Part shown: positions 41,381 to 53,188 of the stretch, piece after piece
Numbering within the stretch: the first letter of the stretch is position 1
Layout: each line of letters opens with the position of its first letter
Assembly (NCBI RefSeq): GCF_031755915.1
Contig: NC_083384.1
Span: 26,020,001 to 26,084,000, forward strand
Length of the DNA stretch: 64,000 nt
Direction of reading: 5' to 3'
From: Ziziphus jujuba
Lineage: Eukaryota > Streptophyta > Magnoliopsida > Rosales > Rhamnaceae
Position numbers and translations under genes: made by a program
The notes under the pieces: model-generated
What the model was told of the DNA's origin: nothing
Database searches by the model: none
The model's input: only the letters and a program-made list of their open reading frames with translations

Positions 41381-43365
41381 TAAGTTTTTATTTGAAGATG
41401 AACAATCAAAAAAAAATAACACATAAAACAGGCGATGCGTTTTTAAGGTAATGCATCGTCTGTTTTCTTATGTAAAAAGAAAATTAAAAAAATTAAGAGA
41501 CTTGCAAATTTATAAGCAAATAAACTTGATTTGAAAAACAAAAATACTAAACAACCACCTTAGTATTTTTTCTTTACATTTTTAAAAAATATTTTCACTA
41601 TTTATTTGTTGATGAATAATAAAAAAAATAATTAAAAAACCAAAAAACAAATTATGATTAGAGGCATAGGCAATGTGGATGTATGTGAATGCGTCACCTA
41701 TTACCTTAATTTTAAAAAATTATTTTTAACAGATTTGCAAATTTTAATAGCAAATATGTTGTACTTAAAACAAAAAAAATTATTTTCGGGACCATGTTTA
41801 CCATTTTTTGTTTGCAATTTCCACTTAATTTATTTTTGTAATAATAACTAATTTGTATGTTAAATTAAGGAGTTTCATTTTTTTTTTTTATCATATCAAA
41901 TATTAAGCGATGCATTTTCTATTATAAACGTCGTCTATTATCATCTATTTTTTTAGTATTCATATAATTAAATTTTGTAATTATGTAAACATAGATAAGT
42001 GGTTGGTTAATCATTTTGCATGAATCTAGCATTTAAACAAAATAATTCAGATAAAACATAACTATAGTATTAAAGGTGACGCTTTTCAAACACATATTCA
42101 GCAATGGCGAAAAGCAGCGTCGCGTATTTTTCTTTTTAGCGACCTTTTAACTTCGATACTTTTTGAACGCGTCATATATTTATAGAATTTTAACTGACGC
42201 TTTTGCCTTAGTGTCAAGGTTTTATTTTTGCAGATGCTTTTGTTTCGTAGCATCGCTAAATTAGTATCGCTAGATTTTAATTTTCGCATAGTGAGTTGAC
42301 CTATTTTGCATTGAAATTGGAGAGCTCTTTTCCACAGTAAGAGTATTTATGTTATCATCTTCTCTATTTACCTCTTCAACCATATCAAATGGAGTTTCAG
42401 CTCCCCTTCTAGTTGCTCTATCTTTTCCAAAGATATTAGCCAATCTATTAAATATAAGGAAATTTTCATTTTCCATCCATCAACATTCTTGTTATGCTAC
42501 AAAACAAAAAACTAAAATTAATTATATTGTTATACTTTATAACAAATAAATTTATGTAGTAGTAGTCTTAAGTTAAACCCATAACTATCCTATGCCTCAT
42601 CGTTATCCACCTCAACGCATTTTAGTATATTATGCCATGCAAATCCACTTGTATTAAGCATGTCAAAAACAATTTCATATTATTTTTTTCCAATGTCTCA
42701 ACCTTAAATCTATATGAAGGTTAGCTTTTATGCCTAAATTAAGAAACCGTGCTTCCAAAACTTTCTCAACACGGATCATGGTTCTAGATTTGAAAGATCC
42801 ATTATCACACTGAAATTCTGATGCTACTACATCTTCAAATATAGATAGTAAAGCATCTTCTTCAACCTTACTCCATGACCATCTTACTTTTGATTGACTA
42901 CTTTGTTCAATCATTCCTATATATATATATATATATATGCATATTAATAATTTTAGACACAAACACCAGCAAAATGGCTTGATGATTTAATTCGTTTATT
43001 ATATTTTCTAAAATAATTTATTTGAACATAGATAGTGTTGCAAGTCTCAAAATTTATTAATTCCACATTGTTTAACAATGTCATATGAATATTAACACAA
43101 GAATTTGCATAAATAATATTCATAATATATATATATATATATAGAAATATGCAAAAGGAAATAAAATTGGAAGAAGAGAATAAACATAAATGGATCCAAA
43201 TCAAAATATTACAATTTAAATAAATTATAGACAAGCAAACAAATAAGTACAAACAAATAAGTACGAACAGCAATTAAACTAAAAAGTCATAATAGTTCAA
43301 ACATATATAATGTTAAAATACCAAAACAATCATTCCATTACTAGATGTCAAACATAGAAATACAA

Positions 43366-44640
43366 GTTAATGGTGACTATTCCCTCCCCACTCTTCATAC
43401 ATTTGGCTTGCTAAGTTATCCCTCCAAGTTATCCATTCATTTGAAGAATCAATTGTATCAATTATATCTATTTCCTCATTTTCTAGATTTCTACTATTCA
43501 TATTTGCTTCACTCTCTATTGGATTGGCAACCATTTCATCTTTAATAAGGTTATGTAACAAGCAGCATACAATAATTTTTCAGTATTAAGTTTTGATGAG
43601 GTAAAAAGCTGGACTCCTCAAAATGTCTTCAAAACATCTTTCTATAACATTCATTGCTAAAGCATGTTTCATATTAAAATACTCTGCAGGATTAATAGGT
43701 TAACCACCCTCTCTCCATTCCAATAAATAACATTGAGTTCTTCTATAATATGTGAGAAATCCCTCCCTATTTGTGTACCCACCATCAGCAAGGTAATAGT
43801 TTCTATATTATAAAGAAAAATATTAGTTTTTGTAGGTGTTTTTTATTTTATTACTCAATCAACTAAATTACATATATCTTTATGTACGTGTGAGGACTCT
43901 TAACACATTTGCTTTAGTTACTATATCCTAAAATATTTTAGAATCAGAAGCAGAACTTTTCTCACCCTGGTAATACAAAGATAAACTTCATGTCACATGA
44001 ACAAACACCTAAAACATTGGTTGCAATTTCTCTTTTTCTGGTTCAATAACTTGGTTTATCATGTTTGAACACATAAACCTTAATATAAGTTCCATCAAAT
44101 GCACCCAAGCAATTCTATGTAAAATATAAATAATTAGTACATAAACAACATAGTTAAAATATATTACAAATTTCCTATATTTTTGTTAGCTAATCTTAAA
44201 CCATCTTCATCTATCATTAATACAAGTTTCAAGAACTAGATCTAGAACATGAAGTAATTTACTTTGCAACCGTAATACACCATGTAATATAGAATTGAAA
44301 TACCTATTAATTGTTTCTTCCGATCTCTTAAATCTATTGTCAACTTTACAAATCTTCACATGGTAAGCAAGTATATGTAAAAACATACACACTTGCTCCT
44401 TTAAGGATACTACGCCATCTTTCTTGATATTTCCATCACAACGAAGTAGATCACATAATATTACAAAAGTTCTTCTATCCACTTGAAGTTGATTTATACA
44501 TTCCAAGTCACTATTGCGTATTATACTATCTAAATAACTCAACCCTATTTCATGCCTAACAAAGCTTCAATCTAAGCATGTGATTGTTATAACGCCTTTG
44601 TCTTCTCTTCAGTATCCATAACATCATCATCAATGTTAGA
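43366..44640 (-). pseudogene. PIF/Harbinger DDE transposase (ALP1-like) pseudogene
   Basis: The N-terminal part reads ECINQLQVDRRTFVILCDLL, EQVCMFLHILAYH and INRYFNSILHGVLRLQ, classic for plant ALP1-like/Harbinger transposases. Next come NCLGAFDGTYIKV (first catalytic Asp), TNVLGVC, LADGGYTN (second Asp), FNMKHALAMNVIERCF (region of the third acidic residue) and CCLLHNLIKDEM. The C-terminal part ends EEWGGNSHH. At least four stops or frameshifts interrupt it, as after DKPSY and in FVLPG, so it is dead. It lies upstream of the Myb-like pseudogene on the same strand. Confidence 0.9.
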
Positions 44641-46269
44641 CCCATCATATGTAAATGCCACACCCTTATGATTAGAAATGCAAATACCCTTTTTTTAATC
44701 GATATCTACCCATAAGAAAAATAAAAGTAAATCCATATTATCAGTTTTAAAATAATATACAACAAATTTGAAAATAATAATCAAGAAATTCCCACTTGCA
44801 AATGACATTTGGCCTCAGTAGCTTATCTCCTATTGATTATCATCCAAAATTCACGACATATAATTCTGATTAAGAAATAAAATATAGTGTTGTTCTAATA
44901 CGTAATATACTATAATTTTTTAAAAACAATATTTCATCTTTTGACTATGTTTTATATGCCAAAATAACATTAATAATCTGTTTTTGACAAATAAAAAAAA
45001 CATATGTATTGTGGTGCACAAAGAGATAATTTATAATTGTTTTTGCTGTTATTATTACAGGCTAAGAAATGGATCTAGGATCATCAACAAGATAAAGCCA
45101 CCTAATCCAACAAGATAAATCCACCCAATCCAAGATCATGAGTTTAAGACCTCATTATAAAATGAGCCCACTTACTATTCCTTCTAAATTACTTTTATTA
45201 TTTTTGGATTTTTTAGGAGATAATAAATAATTATTGGAGTGGTAAAATTCTCATTGTCAATTGTTCTATATAAAAGAATAAGAATGGCATTGAACGATAA
45301 TTAGTTATCGTCAAAAATGTCAAGCAAACTTAAGTGTAAAGAATAAGAAGAAGAAGAAGAAGAATAGTGCTAAAATTCTCATTCTCATTCTCGTTCTCAA
45401 CTGTGATATAGAAAAGAAGAAGAATGGCGTTGTAAATGTAAACTATGAGTTGCAAGTATCAAAAAGTTGTGAATTGCCCTACCACTTTGAAAACAAATTA
45501 AATAAGGGGCAAAACTAATTGGGCTTCCATCCACCAGACACCGGCCCTTGCCCATACCATTTGCTACCAAGTCAAAATAACATGAATGTAAAGTCATGTT
45601 TCAATCCCATGAGCAAGAGGAACCCTATTGTTTCATGGATCCAAGTTTATGAATTCTCAATCAAACTAATATAAGGCCACAATACCAGAGAGAGTGAGGA
45701 AGCAACATAATCTTGATAGAAAACACACAAGCATAAAAAAAAAATTTTAAAAAAAACCAAATAATAAGGCAAGAAACCCAAAAAATTGATGTTGAAATCC
45801 AGATCGTGCTTGTTCGGAGAAGGCAAGAAAATCAGTCGGCCGTGAAGAAAGAAAAAATAAAAAGAGAAGCCTTACTTGCATATATCAGTCGGCCGTGTAT
45901 ATGCTGGGAGAAGACAAATCACGATTGTTCTTCTAGTTTTCTTGTAGTTGAGAGATAACAGAAAGGGAAAAATTGAAGATGAGGAAAGAGAAAAAATAAA
46001 AATAATATAAAGAAAAAAAAAAGGAAAGCTTTATTGAAGAAAGAAAAAAAAAATTGAGAAGCGTTACTTGCAGAGAACAGTCGGCCATGTAGTTGTTGAG
46101 AGGAAAAGTGGCGCAGCTGTAGATATTGGGTTCGATCTGTTTCCTATTACGTAATACAAAGAAAATCAAATGTATAACTAATACAATACAATACATTTGC
46201 ACCACCAAATATTGTATTAGACAATTCCTTTCTCTTAGTGCACACTAATACAAGGTGCCAAACATGCCA
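44641..46269. other. 5' part of the Harbinger-like element
   Basis: This is non-coding sequence between the transposase pseudogene and the right end. The phrase 'cagtcggcc(g/a)tg' occurs three times (about 45834, 45888, 46079), with neighbouring 'ttacttgca' repeats. These might be internal binding repeats. An AAG-microsatellite lies at 45349-45363. Confidence 0.4.
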
Positions 46270-46272
46270 TAA

Positions 46273-46518
46273 ATGTATAGTTAATCTATTATCACATTTA
46301 ATCGTCAAATCATATTAAACGCTAGAAATTGATCCACAAACTATATCTTATGTTGCAAATTAATCGCTAAAAAGATATGATTTTGAACGGAATAATGTTC
46401 AAAGACTAATGGTGCAATGTTTTGATGAGTTTGAAAACTAAAATGCCAAATAAAAAATTATTTAGGAACTCACTTATAAATAATAGTATAGTTCATAGAC
46501 CAATTATGTAATTTACCC
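46273..46518. repeat. right arm of the foldback element
   Basis: This is the reverse complement of the left arm (34611-34850), ending ...caattatgtaatttaccc. The extra ~25 bp at its inner end (46273-46300) would be the loop of the original foldback. Confidence 0.75.
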
Positions 46519-46615
46519 AATTAGTAAGGATCAATGATTACAAATCCAACATGACTTTTTTGAGAACATGCATCTAGGTGTATTACAATTTTTCTTTAAT
46601 TTCCCAATAACATTA

Positions 46616-46648
<33 letters not shown>

Positions 46649-49600
46649 AACTTTTTAAATGTTTAAGGCCACATAACCAAGTTGAAAAATCTTATGGACA
46701 TTTTTTATCGTATGACCTATGGATCATTGCGTATCATATAAAGGCAACGTTTTGCTTTCTTGTTTCCTCGTAATGTTATGGTGCATTAATATTGGAACCA
46801 ATATTGTATTGGTGAAAATATATCTTATCTCAAGAACAAACTGAAACCGTTTGAAATTTTCAATAAATTGTTTATGATATTAGAATATTCTCCGAATGCA
46901 GAAATCTCTTTTTTAATTTAGAGGATAAATTTGTGGGTTACAGTTTTATTAAATTGAATTTTTCATCTTGTTCCAAGGATAAAGGATGAAAAATATAAAG
47001 GCTTGAAGTCCTCTTTGCATATAGATCCATATATATAATAATAATAATAATATGATTATATAGTTAAAAATAAAAATAAAAAGAGGTAACTAAACTAATA
47101 AAATAATATTAAGGTTTGTACCTGAAAATACTGTATTTAGTTATGTTTAGGAGATCTGTCTATTCAGGACAAACACAATTGATTTGAAAAATCTATTTTT
47201 TAATAAGTCAATAAGATATTTAAGTTAAGATATTTAAGTTCTAAAAAAATAGATAAAATTTTTATAATTTTTGTTAAATTTCGGATATTTCCAAGAAAAT
47301 TTTATCCATATATTTCCATATTAATTCATTTACAGTTTGTCAAAATTTTCCTAATGTCTGTTGATATTTTTAAAATTTCTACCATAATTTTCATAGAATT
47401 TTTAAGATATTCATTAAATTTTAAACATATCATTCAACACATATAAATATCCAAATTAAGCCCAAAAAGACTTGGATATACACGTGAGAGGAAATGTTAG
47501 GTAGTGTTATGCTAATATCAGTTAAATTTACTATAACACTTTTATAGTGTCCGTGAAAATTTTTTAAACTTTTTATAGTTAAAATTATGAAATGTTGATT
47601 AAAATAAGAATATTATGGATTTTCAACAACAAATTCTATTTTTTTTCATAAATTTCTATCACTTTCACTAAAATTTTATTACTATTCGATAATTTTCAAT
47701 AGTTTTATTGATATTTTTATATTTTAAAACTTTCAATATTATCATAGATATCAATATTTTGAACTTTGATATGAATTTTTTAAAATTTTTTGTGAACAAT
47801 TCAAGGAAAAAAAATATATTATATAGTATGAAAAATGGGGACAGTCATATTGTTTATATTCCTCATCTTAAAACGTACCATGATCCTTTTAAAAACAGTC
47901 TTAGTAGCAAAGCCATTAATTTTTCAAATAAAAATTTCAAATTCAAATGTTACATTCTTGTATCAAATAAATAAATAAATAATCATTTCAATGCACAATA
48001 TTTTTTTCTATATAAACATTTTTCGGACAATTATATAATATATAATTTATGGATTAAATTTTACATACTTACTGATTGATAAATAATATTATAGGCATCA
48101 TATATATAGTATATCAATATATTTACTAAAAGTACAAATGATTGGTTAAACATATTAATATAATTTAAAAATGGATAAATGAATCTTTAAAACAGTAAAT
48201 ATTACTAAATATAAATCAATCAAATAACAATAAATATATTTTTCTCTTCATAGATATATTGGAAAACTAAAGAGTGTAAATATTATTGTTCCTGTAAGTG
48301 GCATCTTCCATGTCAGTCACTCCATGTTAGTAACGTGTTGATTATGGCGTTTTTATGGATTAGATACCATCATATTCTAACATAACAATTCGATTGCTTA
48401 GCGTTACAAGAAGTATAACAAATGTTTATAAATTGATGAAATATTGTTATTATTATTATTATTTTAATAAATTAAGTATTTCTGCTTGATATTTAATAAT
48501 ATTTATTTAAAAAATAAACTTATTCATATTTAATTTTTTTTAAAAAAAATATTTAGATTTTTTTTTCTACCATTAAAATAAGAATAATCGGATGAAACAA
48601 ATAGTTTTAATAGTTGAATATTATTGTATGTGCCCATTAAAATACGGTTTAAATTATACAAGATGCTGAAGAATTTTGAATAGTTTGTAAAAAAAAAAAT
48701 AAGAATGATTGTAAACATCAGTGGAGTTAGTGTCTTTTTTTTTTCCTTTTTTTTTTTTTTCTTTTTTTTAATATGCTCCTAGCATTAATAATTCTGACAC
48801 GATATCTAGGACTTCCATTTAAAACATTAAAAAGAAAGAAAATAGTTTTTTTTTTTATTTCAGTAATTTAATAAATGTTGAAGAATGCTTTTGGAGTTGC
48901 CCCTCAATTTTGATATTGACTTGTGGTTCAATCGTTTAGCTTAACTTTCTTTCATTTTTGTTTTTTTGCACCATTAAAATTTGTCTATGCAACATCTTTA
49001 GATTGTTCAATTTTATATTACTAAACAATTTATAAATGTTCGGTTATAAAGTAATAAACATATCATTTTCAATTATAAAATACCAAACATGTAAAGTGTG
49101 TTGAAAATATCTTGATGTAAATAATTGAACATGTCTATGGAAAATTTCTGTGCAAATAGGGAAAAAGGATGGACTATACGTGAATGGGCATTTTGATCGG
49201 TCTCAACTTAATTTCTTATCTTTATCCAAGTTCTTTAGTTTATCAGGCATTTCGTTCGAAATCGAATCATTCTGGTCCATTTTCAGAGATTTCATTACTG
49301 TTATTTATCAATTTATTACCAAACAACCAGTGGCTGCTGATCATTTAATAGTTATGAGAGAAAGTAAGAAAATGCAAAGGACTCTGTAAGTGGTCCTGAA
49401 GAATTCATTGATTAAGACCAATAGAAGAAAAGGGAGATATAGATCACTGACCAAGACAGCCCAACAATTTAAGTGGGTCCAATTAGTGATGTGGCTCTGG
49501 ACCCAGATATGAGCCTCTTCCTACAGCTGTCCATTACATTAGAAATGCCCACTTTTTAAGTTGAAGAAGCCCCACCCCATGGTCCAACCACAAACATATA

Positions 49601-50379
49601 CAAAAGAAAAATAATAATAATAGTAATAATTAAGTTGTTAATAAGAAGAAAAATAAATAAATTAAATTAAAAAGAGAAAAAAAGTAGGGTCAGAAACATA
49701 ATATGATAAATTTTCATTTTTGCACAAGGATGTGTCAAGTAGGGTAGGAATATTTTTTTAATTCTTTTTGAAGAAAAATTTATTCCTTTTTAAATTTCTT
49801 TTAAAACTAACAATCAATGAGATAACGAGCGACAGCAATCTAAAGATCCATTTGAAAATGAATATGAGAAGTGATTCTTTATAATCATCTAATTGGTACC
49901 CTTTTTCGAAATGACTAAATACATGACCTCCCTAAAACAAAATCATTAAAAAAAAAAAAAAAAAGGAATTTTTTTTAACCAAACAGTACATGAAGTGTTT
50001 TCATGGTTGAAATGCTCTTGAGTTATTAAACACACATAATTGAAAGCGATTTGAAATCTTACACCTTGAAGATGCAAAGTTAGTCACATATATAGCCTAA
50101 GAATAACTCTACATAAAGGTGGGAAACTATCAAAAACCATTTCAAATCTTCGTGCCGATTTGTTTGGATTTTAAAGAAAACTAATGTTACATTGAAAGTT
50201 GTGTGATTCTCTAACCCTAACAAGTTTTTTTTTTTTCTTTTTTTTTTTTAACACAAAACCCTAACAAGTTATTCACATATATGATCTAATTGGTATATTT
50301 ATAGAAAGTAACACGGAATTGCAATTATTATTATTATTATTATTTATTGTAAGAGAATTGTAATATTGAAAGATCCTTT
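46519..50379. other. AT-rich intergenic DNA
   Basis: An (ATT)n microsatellite lies at 46618-46645. A third member of the 'atatttcc' repeat family occupies about 47200-47760, and A/T homopolymers are frequent. An open stretch at 49150-49389 shows no recognisable domain. No gene is called. Confidence 0.5.
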
Positions 50380-51160
50380 TATGCACCTGAGAATATTCCA
50401 ACCGCAAAAAGAATAAAAAAAAAAATTAAAGAACAAAATTTCAGTCTCAATGAGCAATTAAAAAATAAAATCTGGGCTGGACCACATATAAACAAAAGCC
50501 GTCCGTGGGTTGGGGGGGGGGGGGGGAGAGATAGAGAGAGAGAGAGAGAGAGGGCCCACTCTAAATGTGCAGTGGAACCCAATCTTTTTATGCTCTCCAA
50601 TTTAGATCAGACCAACCAAAAGAAGCATCCAAATGAGAGGGTGCATCGAGGGCCCACAAGCATCAAATCCCAACACGATGGGCCCAATGGAGATGAGCCC
50701 CACAATTCTCTCGGTGCACGCGCACCTCATCCCATCAGACCCCACCATTTTGACAGCTTCAACGTAGCCCCACACACACCACGGGGATCACATTTTTCTA
50801 GTGCACTATATTCAAATTGCCTGATATTTTGCGTGTAACACACGAACCTATAGGAGTTAGGGAAATGGTTAATGAGAAGCAAGTGGTTCACACTCTCTGG
50901 GAAAAAGAGAGCTAAAGGTAATGGCTAGCACTCATTGACCCACCATTTGGAGGTGGACCACAACCCCATCCCACCCCACCCCTCTCAACGAACTCTGCCC
51001 ACCCTCTCACACGTGCGTGTATGGCCAATCCGAAATTCAGAATTTTGGAAAAAAATATTCAAAACAAAAAAATCCCTAACTTTAAATAATCCGGGGAAAA
51101 GAAAAAAAAAAAAAAAAAAGGATAACAGGTTTTGGAGAATACCAAACAGAAGATAAAAAC
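50380..51160. other. GC-richer block with GGGCCCAC motifs, 3' of the TCP gene
   Basis: In ~780 bp there are two GGGCCCAC sites (about 50552 and 50651), a GGGCCCA (about 50680), a G(17) run with a (GA)n tract (50513-50550) and many C-rich words. GGGCCCAC fits the class I TCP site GTGGGNCC. No protein or RNA gene is recognised. It may be the promoter of an unseen transcript or conserved non-coding DNA. Confidence 0.35.
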
Positions 51161-51931
51161 AGCGATCCTTGATCCTGAATTCGAATTTTCTTTCTCAAAA
51201 TCAGAATCTCATCTGTGAGTGATTTTAGAATACTCAAAATTATTTTTAAAAAGTAAAGAAAACTTCAATTGGAGAAAACAAAATATATATATATATATAT
51301 ACAAATTTTAAATCATTTTAGAAAACAAATCTTTACTTCGCCATTTGTAAGAATTTAGATATATATATAGTCAACTTTATATCAAATATATATATATTTT
51401 TTTAATCCTTGAATCATATTAAAATTGTAAACCTAATTTGAATTTAGTTGTCTACAACTTTCAACTTCTGTGGGCTAATTTTATTTTGAAAGCAAAATCA
51501 CTTGCAAACAACCTTATCATCGCCAACTCAAACCGTTTTGGGCTGCAAGCTTATACTGAAAAAGCCATTTTCTCATTTGATAATTAAAACATTTCTCTTT
51601 TTTTTTTAATTTATTTAAAACATATATTTGTGAATAATAATAAGTTAGAAAGAAAGCTCAAAACGAAGACGTTCATGGCCGAATTGTGTAGCTTCCAAAT
51701 GGAAAGATCAGAACACAAACATGAGCAGCAAAAAATAATAATAATAAATAAAAGAAAAAACCTTTTAAAATTTAATTTGTTTATTATTATCATTATTGTT
51801 AAAATTTTTTTTTTTTTTTTCCCATTTGATTTGAATTGGAAGTGGATAGCACTCAATTTGAAACACTAACCCACTGCTTCTTCCTCTCTTTCTTTGTTTC
51901 TATTGCTATGGAGGATTTCATTCGTTCATGT
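51161..51931. other. 3' flank of the TCP gene
   Basis: AT-rich sequence with TA microsatellites (about 51283-51302, 51361-51370) and A/T runs. The TCP 3' UTR must lie in its right part. No gene is visible. Confidence 0.5.
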
Positions 51932-53188
51932 TCAATGCTTGGAAGACTGAGTTTGATGATGATTTCCAGGCCTACCCATGAACTGCAATTCCTGCTTATC
52001 GTAAATCTCCAATGAAAAATCCCTAAGCATCTGAGCTTTACCACTGCCACTAGAACTTAAACTCAGCGCCATAGTCGAAGCTTTCTTCGCCGCCTTCGTC
52101 CCAACCGTGCTCGTACTCGCTGCCGAGTTCGACAACCCACTGTTACAAACAACAGCCGATGACGTCGAACACGTCGTCGTCCGAACCTCCACTCCCGCCG
52201 TCCCCGCAGCCGGTTGATTAGCCACGAACGAAGATATTGGCCTCGCCACCATATTATACACCGGCGTCACTGCCGCCGGCGACAAGGCCCATATCTGAGG
52301 TTGCTGGTTGGCATTTCCATGTCCCGGTACCACTCCGGTCCCTGCCGTCGGCTGTGGTATCATCCAGATAGCGTTTGCCGGAACCATCATGCCGGCGTTA
52401 CCAACGGCCCAGACAGGAACGAGTCCTTGCGGGACCGCCGCGGGTGTGGCCGGTCCGACCGGAGCTAGACCTGAGGACTGAGAGATTGTTTCGCTTACGT
52501 CTACGAATTCGCTGTTCGACGGTCGTTTGCGCTTTTTGGTTGTCCTTTCGTTGGCGTTGTGGTCGGTGGTGTTGGACGTGGTGGGTATTTTCAGACTTCC
52601 ACCGACGGAAACGGCGATAGCCGGTACGGTACCCGTGCCGGTGGCTTCAATGATGGCTTGCTCGGAGTGTTCGAGAAGCCACCGGACGGTTTCTCCGTCG
52701 GATTTGTGACCCAATTCCCGCGTCAGCTGGAAGATTCGGGCCGCACACGTAGCGGGTATTCGGATCCTACGGCCTCGTCCTTCGACTTTGGTGTGGCGGT
52801 CTTTGGTGGAGGATCGTCGTGCGGCGGCGGCGGCGGTAGAGACAGGCATGGGCATCGGAATTGGCATTGGCATCTGCATCTGCATAGCCACCGGAACCAT
52901 TCCGATGGAGGCTGAAGATGCCGGTGGCAGCGGCTGGGTTTTCTGGTCGTCTTCCGACGGTGATTCTGAATCGAAGGGTTCTTCTTTCAAAGGTATGGTT
53001 TGGAAAGCTATGGAATCATCGAAATTCGCTGGCCTAGAGACTCCATTATTGCTGTTGTTGGTGTTCTTGTTCTCGGTGGAAGTGATGGAGGTGGGATTGT
53101 CTTCTGGTTCTCCGGCGCTGGTGCTGAGATCGGAGGTTCCTCCTCCATCGTCATCTTGATCCATTTCCTGCTCCAAATACGACGTCAT
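51932..53188 (-). CDS. TCP9/TCP19: class I TCP (PCF) transcription factor, TCP9/TCP19-like
   Basis: A nuclear transcription factor of the class that binds GTGGGNCC-type sites and tunes growth and leaf development. The 418-aa protein is encoded by one exon. The start is the ATG at 53188; the frame is open further upstream but only TTG precedes it there, with no ATG. The non-canonical bHLH TCP domain spans about residues 129-185 ([20 protein letters not shown] ... [20 protein letters not shown]). Before it is an acidic Ser/Thr-rich region with LKEE (67-70), a possible SUMO site, and a Met-Pro tract (102-115). After it come KIPTT, the basic [15 protein letters not shown] (nuclear signal) and a Gly/Ala/Thr-rich low-complexity region. 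The C-terminus [17 protein letters not shown] is the TCP9/TCP19 signature. Much higher GC than its surroundings is usual for TCP genes. Confidence 0.95.
   Translation of the reverse strand: MTSYLEQEMDQDDDGGGTSDLSTSAGEPEDNPTSITSTENKNTNNSNNGVSRPANFDDSIAFQTIPLKEEPFDSESPSEDDQKTQPLPPASSASIGMVPVAMQMQMPMPIPMPMPVSTAAAAARRSSTKDRHTKVEGRGRRIRIPATCAARIFQLTRELGHKSDGETVRWLLEHSEQAIIEATGTGTVPAIAVSVGGSLKIPTTSNTTDHNANERTTKKRKRPSNSEFVDVSETISQSSGLAPVGPATPAAVPQGLVPVWAVGNAGMMVPANAIWMIPQPTAGTGVVPGHGNANQQPQIWALSPAAVTPVYNMVARPISSFVANQPAAGTAGVEVRTTTCSTSSAVVCNSGLSNSAASTSTVGTKAAKKASTMALSLSSSGSGKAQMLRDFSLEIYDKQELQFMGRPGNHHQTQSSKH

Larger units (their letters stand above)
37855..41950. repeat. array of GC-rich palindromes inside the CACTA element
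   Basis: Some twenty imperfect palindromes of about 40 bp of the form GAACAGGCGACGC - spacer - GCGTCGCCTGTTC are spread over 4 kb of A/T-rich DNA. The cleanest is 37855-37867 paired with 37882-37894 (13 of 13 bp), and 39216-39228 pairs with 39243-39255 with one mismatch. They are embedded in higher-order tandem repeats, described separately. Confidence 0.85.
36202..42296 (-). mobile_element. CACTA (En/Spm) transposon with 3-bp target duplication
   Basis: The element proper is 36205-42293, 6,089 bp. Its left end is CACTACTAGAATCAC and its right end, read inward, is CACTATGCGAAAAT. Both start with the diagnostic CACTA. The flanks are AGT (36202-36204) and AGT (42294-42296), the 3-bp duplication this superfamily makes. 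Subterminal regions are packed with AGCGACGC/AGCGATGC-like repeats (36300-36800 and 42060-42280). Only a degraded piece of a transposase is left (37370-37620), so the element is non-autonomous. Most of the rest is a palindrome-bearing tandem array. Confidence 0.92.
35887..42914 (-). pseudogene. Myb/SANT-like protein gene of the Harbinger element, split by a CACTA transposon
   Basis: In PIF/Harbinger elements the Myb-like protein helps the transposase find DNA ends. The N-terminal part starts at the ATG at 42914 and has the tryptophan-rich Myb/SANT-like start (RWSWSKVEEDALLSIFEDVV). Near 42690-42560 the frame is broken, although GFAWHNILKCVEVDNDEA is still readable. The next segment (42476-42294) has IFGKDRATR, typical of these proteins. 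The CACTA element (36205-42293) then interrupts it. The C-terminal segment (36204-35887) ends FVRRLLKQLDN and stop. Removing the insert and one AGT copy joins ...NRST to ATSTHKRR in frame. The frameshift in the middle makes it a pseudogene regardless of the insertion. Confidence 0.8.
34851..46269 (-). mobile_element. PIF/Harbinger-like DNA transposon, inactive, interrupted by a CACTA element
   Basis: The interval carries the two hallmark genes of this superfamily, a DDE transposase (pseudogene, 43366-44640) and a Myb/SANT-like gene (pseudogene, 35887-42914), both on the minus strand. The ends are flanked by TAA (34848-34850 and 46270-46272), the usual 3-bp TWA target. Left and right termini share a degenerate inverted similarity (ttcggta / tttggca core, then tattgg / tattag). 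Without the CACTA insert it is about 5.3 kb. The element sits almost at the centre of the foldback element whose arms flank it. Exact ends are inferred and less certain than the genes. Confidence 0.65.

Noticed and set aside
36300..42280. CRISPR-like or satellite array reading of the regularly spaced palindromes
   Set aside because: Spacing and units are irregular, flanks are CACTA ends with AGT duplications, and the host is a plant. They are transposon subterminal and internal repeats.
47708..47974. 88-aa plus-strand open frame
   Set aside because: AT-rich text at the edge of a dispersed repeat, with no domain.
49150..49389. 79-aa plus-strand open frame in a slightly more complex stretch
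   Set aside because: No recognisable domain, splice context or neighbouring exon could be found.
50572..50838. 88-aa plus-strand open frame in the GC-richer block
   Set aside because: It is composed of C-rich motif words and has no similarity I recognise; a regulatory reading fits better.
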